A stretch of 64,000 bases of DNA from the NCBI GenBank assembly GCA_942491525.1, contig CALOBW010000012.1, forward strand, positions 1-64,000, in the 5' to 3' direction. The stretch comes from CAYWBU01 sp942491525 (lineage in GTDB: Bacteria > Desulfobacterota > Desulfomonilia > UBA1062). Positions within the stretch are counted from its first letter, which is position 1. Each line of letters opens with the position of its first letter. Positions 17,520-25,878 of this stretch are shown in pieces. The position numbers were made by a program, and so were the translations under genes. The notes below the pieces were generated by a model, which had not been told where the DNA came from, ran no database searches, and saw only the letters and a list, made by a program, of their open reading frames with translations.

Positions 17520-18365
17520 TTAAATCTTGTCAGCGTAGTATTTGTCGATGTCGGCAAAAGCCTTATCGCGGATGTCAGAATTGATGCCGCCATAGTGCCA
17601 CTGGGCAACACCTTCAAACTGCTCAACACCCTTACCCTTAACTGTCTCAAGGATAATCATGATGGGCTTGCCCTTGACGGTATGAGCCTTCTCGATGGCG
17701 TCACAGATAGCTTTCATGTCGTGGCCGTCAATGGTCATGCACTCCCAGCCAAATGCGGTGAATTTCTCGCAGAGGGGCTCAAGGGTGGTGATCTCTTCGG
17801 TCAGGCCATCAATCATCAGTTTGTTGCGGTCAACAAAGCAGATCAGGTTGTCCAGCTTGTGGAATGCCGAGATAATCATGGCCTCCCAGTTGGTTCCCTC
17901 GCAGAGTTCGCCGTCGCCAAGCAGGCAGTAGGTTTTCCACTCTTCGCCTTTGAGCTTGGCGGCTTTGGCCATACCGAGGGCCAGAGCCAGACCGTGACCC
18001 AGAGAACCGGTGGAGGCGTCACAACCAGGAACCTTCAATGTATCCAAGTGCATACCGAAGGCAGATCCGGTCTTATTGAAGTCCTTAAGCTGAGCCTTGT
18101 CAAAGTAACCCTTTTCGCCAAGAGCGGCTGCCCAACCCAGGCCGGCATGACCCTTGGAGAGGACAAAACGGTCACGATCCTCTTTCTTGGGATTCTTGGG
18201 ATCAACGTTAAGGTACTTGAAGTAGAGTGCAGCTACCACATCTGTCTGAGAGAGTGAACCACCCACGTGGCCGCCCCCGGCGGTGAAGGCGATATCGATA
18301 ATCTGTTTTCTGATATCACGGGCCTTCTTGTTTAGTTCTTTGAGCTCATCTTGAGTCACTGGCAT
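17520..18365 (-). CDS. Transketolase, N-terminal subunit
   Basis: Thiamine-diphosphate-binding half of the split transketolase, 281 aa. It has FTAGGGHVGGSLSQTDVVAALYF, VLSKGHAGLGWAA, TGSLGHGLALALGMA and the ThDP/Mg motif LLGDGELCEGTNWEA, plus the FVDRNKLMIDG segment. The two adjacent subunits together equal one full-length transketolase of about 616 residues. The start has AAGGAGGATTTTTTT upstream. The tetR gene ends 23 bp upstream on the same strand, so the operon is probably tetR-N-C-SCP2-like. Confidence 0.92.
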   Translation of the reverse strand: MPVTQDELKELNKKARDIRKQIIDIAFTAGGGHVGGSLSQTDVVAALYFKYLNVDPKNPKKEDRDRFVLSKGHAGLGWAAALGEKGYFDKAQLKDFNKTGSAFGMHLDTLKVPGCDASTGSLGHGLALALGMAKAAKLKGEEWKTYCLLGDGELCEGTNWEAMIISAFHKLDNLICFVDRNKLMIDGLTEEITTLEPLCEKFTAFGWECMTIDGHDMKAICDAIEKAHTVKGKPIMIILETVKGKGVEQFEGVAQWHYGGINSDIRDKAFADIDKYYADKI

Positions 18366-18388
18366 AAAAAAATCCTCCTTCCTTATTG

Positions 18389-19036
18389 TTACCCATTGCT
18401 GGGTTGCTTGTTTTCAAACATCTTGCGGCAGAGATGAACCGTCTCGTCCACATAGTGATGCATATCCATGGGCTCCTCCAGGAAGGTTTCCTGGCGCAGC
18501 TTAAGGTAAACGGAAACTTGGGAAAATGTAAACATCATCAGATGATTATCCAGGAACAGAACTGTTTCATTAACATCGGTGTTGGGGTCAATATAGCCCT
18601 TTTGGATGCCGTCCTTGATGATTTTCTTGAGATAGTTGGAGCCGACATCTTCAATGTCCTGGGCATATTTCTCGGCAAACTCATCCATGTCGGAGGTGAA
18701 GAGCAGCAGATAGAGTTTCAGGTAGTCGGAATATTTCTCCGCCAGCGAGATGGTGTTGGTGAAAATCGACCGAATCTGCTCAAATGAGTCGTCGATCTCT
18801 TCAATGGCGCTGTAGAGATGGTTGATGACGGAGATTCCGTTGAGCAGGGTGGCGCCGGCCAGGTCTTCCTTGTTCTCAAAATATTTGTACATCGCACCAA
18901 TGGATATGCCGGCCTTGGCGGCGATGTGGTTGATATTGGCCTTGTGATAGCCGTGCTGAGCAAATTCATTTGCGGCAGTCTCAAGGATTTTCTCCTGTTT
19001 TGCTGCTTCTATTCTTAAAAATGTTTCTTTGGGCAT
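18389..19036 (-). CDS. TetR-family transcriptional regulator
   Basis: Repressor-type regulator of 215 aa. The N-terminal helix-turn-helix region reads ILETAANEFAQHGYHKANIN, AAKAGISIGAMYKYFENKEDL, the standard TetR signature. The C-terminal ligand domain (about residues 60-215) is not assignable to a ligand. I start at the ATG at 19036, which has GAGG upstream; an ATG ten codons earlier would lie close to the predicted +1. It is the first gene of the split-transketolase operon, and its own promoter overlaps an inverted repeat, so autoregulation together with control of the transketolase is likely. Confidence 0.88.
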   Translation of the reverse strand: MPKETFLRIEAAKQEKILETAANEFAQHGYHKANINHIAAKAGISIGAMYKYFENKEDLAGATLLNGISVINHLYSAIEEIDDSFEQIRSIFTNTISLAEKYSDYLKLYLLLFTSDMDEFAEKYAQDIEDVGSNYLKKIIKDGIQKGYIDPNTDVNETVLFLDNHLMMFTFSQVSVYLKLRQETFLEEPMDMHHYVDETVHLCRKMFENKQPSNG

Positions 19037-19048
19037 ATCTTCCTCTGT

Positions 19049-19072
19049 TAGTGAGCGATGACTCACTCACTA
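19049..19072. promoter_or_regulatory. Inverted-repeat operator over the tetR-transketolase promoter
   Basis: TAGTGAG (19049-19055) and CTCACTA (19066-19072) are a perfect 7-bp inverted repeat with a 10-nt spacer, inside which a further GTGAG/CTCAC pairing is possible. On the minus strand a consensus -35 TTGACA (19095-19090) is followed after 17 bp by TAGTGA (19072-19067) as the -10, which is the left arm itself. A repressor bound here would cover the -10 and +1. The arm sequence resembles sites bound by TetR-family proteins. Confidence 0.65.
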
Positions 19073-19141
19073 GCGAATCTTGGATGCATTGTCAAGATTT
19101 ATGTGAATGATTGTCTAATGCCTATAAAAGGCGGATCGGAG

Positions 19142-19162
19142 CGGGGAGCAGTGCGCTCCCCG
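19142..19162. terminator. Hairpin downstream of the TPR lipoprotein-like gene
   Basis: CGGGGAGC and GCTCCCCG form an 8-bp stem around AGTGC (19142-19162), starting just past the minus-strand gene ending at 19167. On that strand a CTTTTA run follows only about 12 nt later, so termination efficiency is uncertain. Confidence 0.45.
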
Positions 19163-19166
19163 GGGT

Positions 19167-19892
19167 TCAGATCTTCTGCAGCAGCTGATCGGCCCAGCTG
19201 GAAAAATATTGATTGTCAGATTTTGCCGCACTTAAGAGCAGGTCGCGGGCCTCATCCTTTTTTTTGGTGTCAATCAGAACCTGAGCCAGGTAGATCTGGC
19301 CCTCAACGTCCTGGGGATTGATCTGCTGATATTCACGCAGATATTTGAGGGCCTTGGCATTGTCCTGCAGCGGCCAGGGCAGTACGCTGTAGAAACGCCC
19401 CAGGGCCTTGATCGGGCTGCCGTCATTGTACATCTTGTCCTTCTCATAGGCGGTGGTGAAGCCCATCTCGGTCTTATCCTTAAGGCCCTCCTTGATGGCA
19501 GTCATGATTCCGGCGCCGTCTTTGTAGACGCCCACATTGAGGCTGTAGTAGTAGGGGGCTTCAACGCCGTCAGGATTGACCAGCATGGCCTGTTCGGCAT
19601 ATTCGTAGCCGCGTTTGCCGTAGATTTTGCAGACGTTCTTGTAGTCATCAACTCCATCCCGTTTAGAATATTCGGCATAGTAGCGGTGAGCGCGGGCGCA
19701 TTTCCAGAGATATTCATAGTTCTGCGGATCGCTCTCGAGGGCCTGCAGGCATAGATCTAGGGCCTGCTTGTAGTTCTCTCTGCCGCCTTGCTCGTAGAGA
19801 GCGTCTGCGCGGCCGATCAGCTCGGCTGCCATGAGGTTGGTGGATAGGAACAGGCCAACGAACATTAGTGATGCGACAAGTTTCTTAAACAT
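19167..19892 (-). CDS. Exported TPR-repeat protein
   Basis: Protein of 241 aa with a Sec signal peptide (MFKKLVASLMFVGLFLSTNLMAAE, cleavage after about residue 23) and therefore probably periplasmic. The mature part has TPR-like helix pairs: YKQALDLCLQALESDPQNYEYLWKCARAH, YEYAEQAMLVNPDGVEAPYYYSL and a C-terminal LREYQQINPQDVEGQIYLAQVL. The ATG at 19892 is preceded by AAAGGAGG; an upstream in-frame start at 19955 lacks a site and would bury the signal peptide. I see no catalytic motif. The function is unknown; it is likely a binding or assembly protein of the envelope. Confidence 0.75.
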   Translation of the reverse strand: MFKKLVASLMFVGLFLSTNLMAAELIGRADALYEQGGRENYKQALDLCLQALESDPQNYEYLWKCARAHRYYAEYSKRDGVDDYKNVCKIYGKRGYEYAEQAMLVNPDGVEAPYYYSLNVGVYKDGAGIMTAIKEGLKDKTEMGFTTAYEKDKMYNDGSPIKALGRFYSVLPWPLQDNAKALKYLREYQQINPQDVEGQIYLAQVLIDTKKKDEARDLLLSAAKSDNQYFSSWADQLLQKI

Positions 19893-20034
19893 AAAACCTC
19901 CTTTGGAAAAGAATTGTAAAAACAGTAATGTCAATTGAGAATTATATGCCCGCAAATCTCCATAATATCAAGGTGTAATGCTTGGATGCATAGTGTGTGC
20001 AAGGGGGAGTGGAATTGTACCACGCCAAAATGAG

Positions 20035-20078
20035 TTGACTTGCAGGAATCTCTATTCTATGACTGAACTCGATTCAGT
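20035..20078 (+). promoter_or_regulatory. Promoter and operator of the RND efflux operon
   Basis: TTGACT (20035-20040), a 17-bp spacer and TATGAC (20058-20063) predict +1 near 20070. Overlapping the -10 and +1 is a perfect inverted repeat, ACTGAA (20062-20067) with TTCAGT (20073-20078) around CTCGA. This is the arrangement expected for repression of an efflux pump. The arms differ from the operator at 19049-19072, so the nearby TetR is not an obvious binder. The leader is about 114 nt. Confidence 0.6.
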
Positions 20079-20183
20079 TAACTGGCGTAGTTTACTGTAA
20101 TTTAGGTGAGTACTGGTTGTAATGGCGACAGATGTCTTTATTATGATCAGCAGTATTAAGCAGTTCAAATGTAAGGTGATCAG

Positions 20184-21236
20184 ATGAAAAAAACATTGGT
20201 AGCGTTGATTATAGTTATTTTTGGCGTTCTGGTTGGGTTGCGAATCATGCAGGTTCAGAAGGAGTCGAATCAGGAGTCGATCGGTATTGAGCAGACCTAT
20301 GCCAGAGACGGTTTCCCGGTCGAGCTGGCTCCTGTTGAAAGTAAGATCTTTGATCAGCATATCCGGGTTAATGCAAATGTCAACGGCATCAAGCAGGATA
20401 CCGTGGTTACCAATGTCTATGCCAGGGTCAAAAAGATTCATCATCAGGTGGGCGATCAGGTTGAGGCCAATGAGGTCATCATCTCCTTGGATAAAGAGGA
20501 TCCCCGCAGTTCCGCCATGTACCGTCAGCAGAAGGCGGTCTATGACACAATCCTGAAAACATACAACCGCATGCTTGACCTCTATGAGCGCGGCGCCGTC
20601 TCCCAGAGCCAGTTTGACGAGATCAAGCTGAAACTGGATGTGGAAAAGGCCAACCTGGAGGCCATCGTGGAGACGGTCAATCTCTCGAGTGCCACCGGCG
20701 GCGTAATTCTCGACATCCAGGCCCGCGAGGGCGAGATGGTTACCCCCAATGCTCCGGTGGCTACGGTGGCCCGTACGGACCGGGTGCGCCTGGTGGCCAG
20801 CGTCAGCGAGGATGATATCAAGAAGATCAGGGTCGGACAGCAGGTGGTCGTTGAAAGTTACAATGACAGCAAGTCCAATTACGGCAAGGTCAGCAAGCTC
20901 TCATTGAATGCCAATGCCCGCTCGGGGCTCTTTAAAGTTGAGATGGATGTTGACAACCGCAATAAGGCGATGCGCATCGGAACCTTTACCCAGGCCAAGA
21001 TCGAGATAGTCAACGATCCCCAGGCTGTGGTGACCGATATCAGGGCCCTGCAGCAGGACTCCGATGGCAGTCACTACGTGTTTGTGCTTGACGGAGATCG
21101 GGTCAGGCGGGTCAAAGTTGAAACGCAGGGCCAGAACGACACCCTGGTGCGGCTCAAATCCGGAGTTAGCGCCGGAGATCGGGTTGTGGTCGCCGGCACC
21201 TCCCGTTTGGCTGACGACACCAAGGTTAGCTTCTAA
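20184..21236 (+). CDS. RND efflux periplasmic adaptor (membrane fusion protein)
   Basis: Adaptor of 350 aa linking an inner-membrane RND pump to an outer-membrane channel. It has an N-terminal membrane anchor or signal (KKTLVALIIVIFGVLVGL). The biotinyl-lipoyl-like half VYARVKKIHHQVGDQVEANEVI is followed by a short alpha-hairpin of about 80 residues. Next come the returning lipoyl half (GGVILDIQAREGEMVTPNAPV), the beta-barrel domain and a membrane-proximal domain (VKVETQGQNDTLVRLKSG). No lipobox Cys is present. The pump gene starts 14 bp downstream; no TolC-type channel gene is nearby. Confidence 0.9.
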   Translation: MKKTLVALIIVIFGVLVGLRIMQVQKESNQESIGIEQTYARDGFPVELAPVESKIFDQHIRVNANVNGIKQDTVVTNVYARVKKIHHQVGDQVEANEVIISLDKEDPRSSAMYRQQKAVYDTILKTYNRMLDLYERGAVSQSQFDEIKLKLDVEKANLEAIVETVNLSSATGGVILDIQAREGEMVTPNAPVATVARTDRVRLVASVSEDDIKKIRVGQQVVVESYNDSKSNYGKVSKLSLNANARSGLFKVEMDVDNRNKAMRIGTFTQAKIEIVNDPQAVVTDIRALQQDSDGSHYVFVLDGDRVRRVKVETQGQNDTLVRLKSGVSAGDRVVVAGTSRLADDTKVSF

Positions 21237-21250
21237 CTGTTGGTGATATC

Positions 21251-24200
21251 ATGAACTTAATCAGAACGTTTGTCAGTCGTCCGGTTACCACCACCATGAT
21301 GGTGCTGGTCTTTGTGGTCCTGGGGCTAATATCCTATCAGCGCCTGAGTCTGGAGCTCTATCCCGACGTTGATTTCCCCTTTGCCCTGATTACCATGGTC
21401 TACCCGGGGGCCGCCCCGGAAGAGATCGAGTCCCAGATGGTCAAGAAGATTGAAGATGCCATCTCCAACATCAGTGACATCAAGCATGTAACTTCAACTG
21501 CCAATGAAAATTACGCCACCACCTTTGTGGAGTTCAATTTCGGGGTGGATATTGATATCAAGGCCCTGGACCTCAAAGACAAGGTTGAAGCCATCACCAA
21601 TGATCTGCCGGCTGATGCCGAGAAGGTGCTGATCGAAAAGTTTGATCCCCTGACTGCGCCAACCCTGGAGATTGTCCTGAGCAGTGACAACATGAGCCTC
21701 AATGAGATCTACGAGTATGCCGACGGCGTGCTCAAGGATAAGTTCTCGCAGGTCAGCGGCGTGGCCAAGGTTGATGTGCTGGGCGGTCGCGAACGGCAGA
21801 TCAATGTCAAGGTTGATATGGCCAAGCTGCTCAGCTACCGCCTCTCGCTCTTTGATCTGCTCTCAGCCATCCAGACGGCCAACCTGGACATTCCGGCCGG
21901 CTCCATCGACAAGGGTGAGTTTGAGATGGGCATCCGCCTCAAGGGGCAGTTTGAAAGCATCGAGGATATCGGCAATCTGCCAATCTATCTGACCGACAAG
22001 ATGAGTCCGCCCGAGATCATGAGCACGCGCGCCGCCATCAAGTTGAAGGATGTGGCCACCATCCGGGACGGGTTTGAAGAGATCACGTCCGAAGCCCGCT
22101 ACAACGGCAAGGAGACGGTGATCCTCTCAGTCTACAAACAGTCCGGCGGCAACGTTGTCAATGTGGCCGATGAGACCTACAGGAAGCTTGAGGAGATCAA
22201 GCCGCTGCTGCCGGCCGGTCTTGAGGCTCAGGTCATTAACGATACGACCCGCTTCATCCGTGAATCCATGGCCGATGCCCAGGGCAGCATTCTGCTCGGC
22301 ATCCTGCTGACAGCCATCATCCTCTATCTTTTCCTGGGCGATATCCGCATCGCGCTGGTGGCGGTGGTGGTTATACCGACATCGATCATTTCGGCCTTCC
22401 TGGTCATGCAGCTGCTGGGCTTCACCCTCAACCTGCTCAGCCTGATGGCCCTGGGTGTCTCGATCGGCGCCCTGGTGGCCAATGCCATCGTTATCATTGA
22501 GAATATCCACAAGCATATGGAGAAGCATGATGACCCGCTGGAGGGCACCGTCAGGGGCACCTCGGAGGTCATTGTGGCGGTCATGGCCTCGGCCGGCACC
22601 AACATCGTCGTTTTTGTGCCCATCGCCTTCATGGGCGGCATCATGGGCCAGTTCTTCTATCCCTTCGGCATGACCGTTGTGGCGGCAACCATCTTTTCGC
22701 TGATCGCCTCATTCTCGCTGACGCCGATGCTTTCATATTTCGCCTTCCGCGGCAAAAAGCCGCCCAAGGGTCTCTTTGATAAGCCCCTGGCGCTCTTTGA
22801 CCGCTTTATCGAGGCCTGCAAACGCGAGTATATGAAGGCGCTGGAGTTCACCCTGCGCTGGCGCAAAACGACCGTTATGGTCTCGGTGGTAGTCCTCTTC
22901 AGTTCGCTCTATGTGATGCAGTATGTGGGCGGTGAAGGTTTCCCGCGTGAAGATACCGGCGATGTGACCATCTCGGCCGAACTGCCCCAGGGCGCCACCA
23001 TTGAAGCCAGCCGCAGCGTTATGGACAGGATCGAGCAGATCATCGCCACCGTTCCCGAGCTCAAGGAGTACTCGTCAACCGTGGGCGGTGACAATATCGG
23101 CCTCAACGAGATGACCTTCAACGTCAAACTGGTCTCAATCGACGAGCGTGATCGCAGTGACAAGCGTATCGCCGAAAGCCTGATCGGGCCCCTCAGCAAG
23201 ATTCCCGCCATCGAGTTTACGGTTGAGGCGGGCGACAGCGGCGGCCAGGCCGGCGATATGACCATCGAAATCTACGGGCCGGACTATGATGAGCTGATTG
23301 CGGTCTCGGAGCAGTTCAAGGCGGTCATGTATGAGACCGGCAACTTCCTGAGCATCACTAGCTCTTACAAGCAGCCCAAGCAGGAGATGCGCTTCGTGCC
23401 CGATCCGTTCAAGACCGGCATTCATGCCGGTGACAACTATGTGCTGGGCGCCACGCTGAGAACCGCCATCGAGGGCAATGATGTTTCGGTTCTGCGTCAG
23501 GACGGTCAGGAGTATGACATCAACCTTTCGCTGGCCGATCACTATGTGGACTCGCCCAATGAACTGGGAGCCATCCTGGTGCCCCTCGACAAGGATCAGC
23601 TGCTGACGCCCATTTCGCAGCTGGGCGAATTCCAGCCGGCCTTTGCCGAGTCGTCCATCTACCGCAAGGACAAGGAGCGCATGATTGAGCTGACCTGTTT
23701 CATCGGGCGTCTCTCCATGACCGAGATTATCACCATCCTGGATCAGAAGTTTGCCGCTATGGATCTCAAACCAGGCTACCGCTACAAGTACGGCGGCGAC
23801 GTTGAAATCCAGAAGGAGGCCATGGCCTCAACCCAGGAGGCTTTTTTGATCGCCACCATTCTGACCCTGATGCTGCTGGCGGCCATCCTGAACTCCTTCG
23901 TGCACCCCTTCACCATCTTCCTGACCATTCCGCTGGGAGCAGGGGGCGTCTTCTACACGCTCTTCTTCTCGGGGCTGTCCATGAATATGATGCCCATGAT
24001 GGCCATGGTCATGCTGGTCGGCATCGTTGTTAACAGCGCCATTCTGATTGTGGATCAGGCCTACCGTGATTGCCAGACCGGCGTCGAGCCGCTGGCGGCG
24101 GTGCGCCAGGCCTGCGAGGATAAGTTCAGGGCCATTCTGATGACCAATATCGCCATCGTCTTCGGTCTGCTGCCCCAGGCCATGGGCGGCGCCGATGCCG

Positions 24201-24343
24201 TGGCCCGTGCATCCATCGCCATGCCGACCATCGGCGGCGTCATCATGGCCACCATCTTCACGCTCTTCCTGATTCCGGTGGTCTTCTACTACATGGAGCG
24301 TCTGCGCACCCTGCCTGCCAGGCTCTTGGCCAGGAAATCTTAA
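21251..24343 (+). CDS. RND multidrug/solute efflux permease (HAE1-type)
   Basis: Inner-membrane proton-driven pump of 1030 aa, the family's usual size. It shows the two-fold RND repeat: TM1 (TTTMMVLVFVVLGLISYQRL) followed by a large periplasmic domain with YPGAAPEEIES and LDLKDKVEAI, TM2-6 with LGVSIGALVANAIVIIENI, then a second copy with VMLVGIVVNSAILIVDQAY. In AcrB the first of these segments holds the proton-relay residues DD; here the position reads GALVAN, so the energising Asp pair appears absent, which is also seen in divergent RND members. Substrate is unknown. It is coupled to the adaptor gene and followed by a terminator. Confidence 0.9.
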   Translation: MNLIRTFVSRPVTTTMMVLVFVVLGLISYQRLSLELYPDVDFPFALITMVYPGAAPEEIESQMVKKIEDAISNISDIKHVTSTANENYATTFVEFNFGVDIDIKALDLKDKVEAITNDLPADAEKVLIEKFDPLTAPTLEIVLSSDNMSLNEIYEYADGVLKDKFSQVSGVAKVDVLGGRERQINVKVDMAKLLSYRLSLFDLLSAIQTANLDIPAGSIDKGEFEMGIRLKGQFESIEDIGNLPIYLTDKMSPPEIMSTRAAIKLKDVATIRDGFEEITSEARYNGKETVILSVYKQSGGNVVNVADETYRKLEEIKPLLPAGLEAQVINDTTRFIRESMADAQGSILLGILLTAIILYLFLGDIRIALVAVVVIPTSIISAFLVMQLLGFTLNLLSLMALGVSIGALVANAIVIIENIHKHMEKHDDPLEGTVRGTSEVIVAVMASAGTNIVVFVPIAFMGGIMGQFFYPFGMTVVAATIFSLIASFSLTPMLSYFAFRGKKPPKGLFDKPLALFDRFIEACKREYMKALEFTLRWRKTTVMVSVVVLFSSLYVMQYVGGEGFPREDTGDVTISAELPQGATIEASRSVMDRIEQIIATVPELKEYSSTVGGDNIGLNEMTFNVKLVSIDERDRSDKRIAESLIGPLSKIPAIEFTVEAGDSGGQAGDMTIEIYGPDYDELIAVSEQFKAVMYETGNFLSITSSYKQPKQEMRFVPDPFKTGIHAGDNYVLGATLRTAIEGNDVSVLRQDGQEYDINLSLADHYVDSPNELGAILVPLDKDQLLTPISQLGEFQPAFAESSIYRKDKERMIELTCFIGRLSMTEIITILDQKFAAMDLKPGYRYKYGGDVEIQKEAMASTQEAFLIATILTLMLLAAILNSFVHPFTIFLTIPLGAGGVFYTLFFSGLSMNMMPMMAMVMLVGIVVNSAILIVDQAYRDCQTGVEPLAAVRQACEDKFRAILMTNIAIVFGLLPQAMGGADAVARASIAMPTIGGVIMATIFTLFLIPVVFYYMERLRTLPARLLARKS

Positions 24344-24350
24344 GATTCGC

Positions 24351-24379
24351 AAGGGGGAAAGCTGGCCGCTTTCCCCCTT
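24351..24379 (+). terminator. Terminator after the RND operon
   Basis: A perfect 11-bp stem, AAGGGGGAAAG with CTTTCCCCCTT around a 7-nt loop (24351-24379). It is followed by AACTTGTT rather than a long T-run. It separates the pump operon from pyk. Confidence 0.65.
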
Positions 24380-24385
24380 AACTTG

Positions 24386-24414
24386 TTGACAGTCCTTGCT
24401 TTTATCATTATTGA
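24386..24414 (+). promoter_or_regulatory. Promoter placing pyk +1 at its ATG
   Basis: A consensus TTGACA (24386-24391), a 17-bp spacer and TATTGA (24409-24414) predict transcription starting at about 24421, which is the A of the pyk start codon. No Shine-Dalgarno sequence precedes that ATG (bases before it read GATTTCCC). The -10 matches the consensus at only three positions. Confidence 0.4.
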
Positions 24415-24420
24415 TTTCCC

Positions 24421-25860
24421 ATGGCCATTAAACTACCCACACATAAGAGCAAAATTGTTGCTACAGTCGGTCCCGCCTCCCGTTCGCCCGAGATGATTCG
24501 CAGTCTGATTCTGGCGGGCATGAACATTGCGCGGCTTAACTTCAGCCACGGCGATCATGCCCAGCACCTTGAAGATATTAAGACAATTCGCGCAGTTTCG
24601 GCTGATCTTGAGATTCCGGTGGCCATTCTGGCTGATCTGCCGGGCCCCAAGATCAGGATCGGCAAGATTGCCGGCGGCAGCATCAATCTTGAGAAGGGGC
24701 AGCAGATTACGCTGACCAACCGCGAGATTGAGGGTAATCAGGATGAGATTCCGGTGCAGCTCAAGGGCTTCAGCAAGTCGGTCAAACAGGGCGATACGAT
24801 CTTTCTGAATGACGGCTTTATTCAGCTCAAGGTGCTTGAGATCAGAGCCAAAGATGCCTTCTGCGAGGTTGCCATCGGCGGCCAGCTGCTCTCCAACAAG
24901 GGGCTCAATCTGCCGGACGCCTCCCTGAGCGTGGACGCCATCACTGAGCGTGATCTGGAACATCTTGAATTTGGCCTCAAGGCCGGCATCGACGCCTTCG
25001 GCATCTCCTTTGTGCATGATGAGAAGGATATCCGCAAGGTGCGCCGCTTTGCGCGCAAGAAGGGTCATGACGTCTTTGTGGTGGCTAAAATTGAGCGCAA
25101 GGAGGCTCTCAATAATCTGGATGCTATCCTGGAGGAGACCGACGCCATCATGATCGCCCGCGGCGACCTGGGCGTGGAGCTGCCCATCGAGCAGGTTCCC
25201 GGCATCCAGAAAGACATCATCTTCAAGGCCAACCTGGCGCACCGCCCGGTGATCACGGCCACCCAGATGCTCGAGTCCATGACCGATAATATCCGTCCGA
25301 CCCGCGCCGAGGTCACCGATGTGGCCAACGCCATTCTGGACGGCACCGATGCCGTGATGCTCTCCGAGGAGACGGCCATCGGTCACTTTCCGGCCGATGC
25401 GGTGGGCATGCTGGCCGCCATTGCCCGTGAGACCGACGCCCAGCGCCGCTACTCGGTGAATGCCGCCGGCCTGCGCTACTCGATCCAGAAACGGCTGGCC
25501 ACCGAGGGGGTCTCATCCGAAGATGTGCTCTCGCTGGATGTGGCCGAAGCCCTCAACACCCTGCCCATGCGCTATGTGCTGGCGCCGACCCACAGCGGCG
25601 GCACCCCGCGGCGCATCTCGCGCTACAAGAGCGACACCTGGATCGTGGCCTTCTGCCTCGAGGACAAGGTCCGCAACCGTCTGCTCTTCTCATACGGCGT
25701 CTGGCCGCATACGGTTGAGGATATCGATGATGACGCCGTGCTCGGCATAGCCAAGAGGGAGCTGGGGCTGATCAAGGGTGAGCGCATCCTGATCGCGCGG
25801 CGCGACCCCGACGACTCCTTCGGCAAGAACAACTCGCTTAAGATAATCACCCTGGCTTAG
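24421..25860 (+). CDS. pyk: Pyruvate kinase
   Basis: Glycolytic enzyme of 479 aa converting PEP and ADP to pyruvate and ATP. Motifs: TKIVATVGPAS-like start (SKIVATVGPASRSPEM), NIARLNFSHGDHAQH, ADLPGPKIRIG, the active-site segment VVAKIERKEALNN, IMIARGDLGVELP and the K+/Mg2+ region ATQMLESMTDNIRPTRAEVTDVANAILDGTDAVMLS. The start is fixed by the conserved N-terminus, although there is no ribosome site. lptF begins 18 bp downstream, so pyk heads a pyk-lptF-lptG unit. The gene opposing it metabolically, ppdK, lies 4 kb downstream. Confidence 0.95.
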   Translation: MAIKLPTHKSKIVATVGPASRSPEMIRSLILAGMNIARLNFSHGDHAQHLEDIKTIRAVSADLEIPVAILADLPGPKIRIGKIAGGSINLEKGQQITLTNREIEGNQDEIPVQLKGFSKSVKQGDTIFLNDGFIQLKVLEIRAKDAFCEVAIGGQLLSNKGLNLPDASLSVDAITERDLEHLEFGLKAGIDAFGISFVHDEKDIRKVRRFARKKGHDVFVVAKIERKEALNNLDAILEETDAIMIARGDLGVELPIEQVPGIQKDIIFKANLAHRPVITATQMLESMTDNIRPTRAEVTDVANAILDGTDAVMLSEETAIGHFPADAVGMLAAIARETDAQRRYSVNAAGLRYSIQKRLATEGVSSEDVLSLDVAEALNTLPMRYVLAPTHSGGTPRRISRYKSDTWIVAFCLEDKVRNRLLFSYGVWPHTVEDIDDDAVLGIAKRELGLIKGERILIARRDPDDSFGKNNSLKIITLA

Positions 25861-25878
25861 AAGGAAACTTTTCTACCC

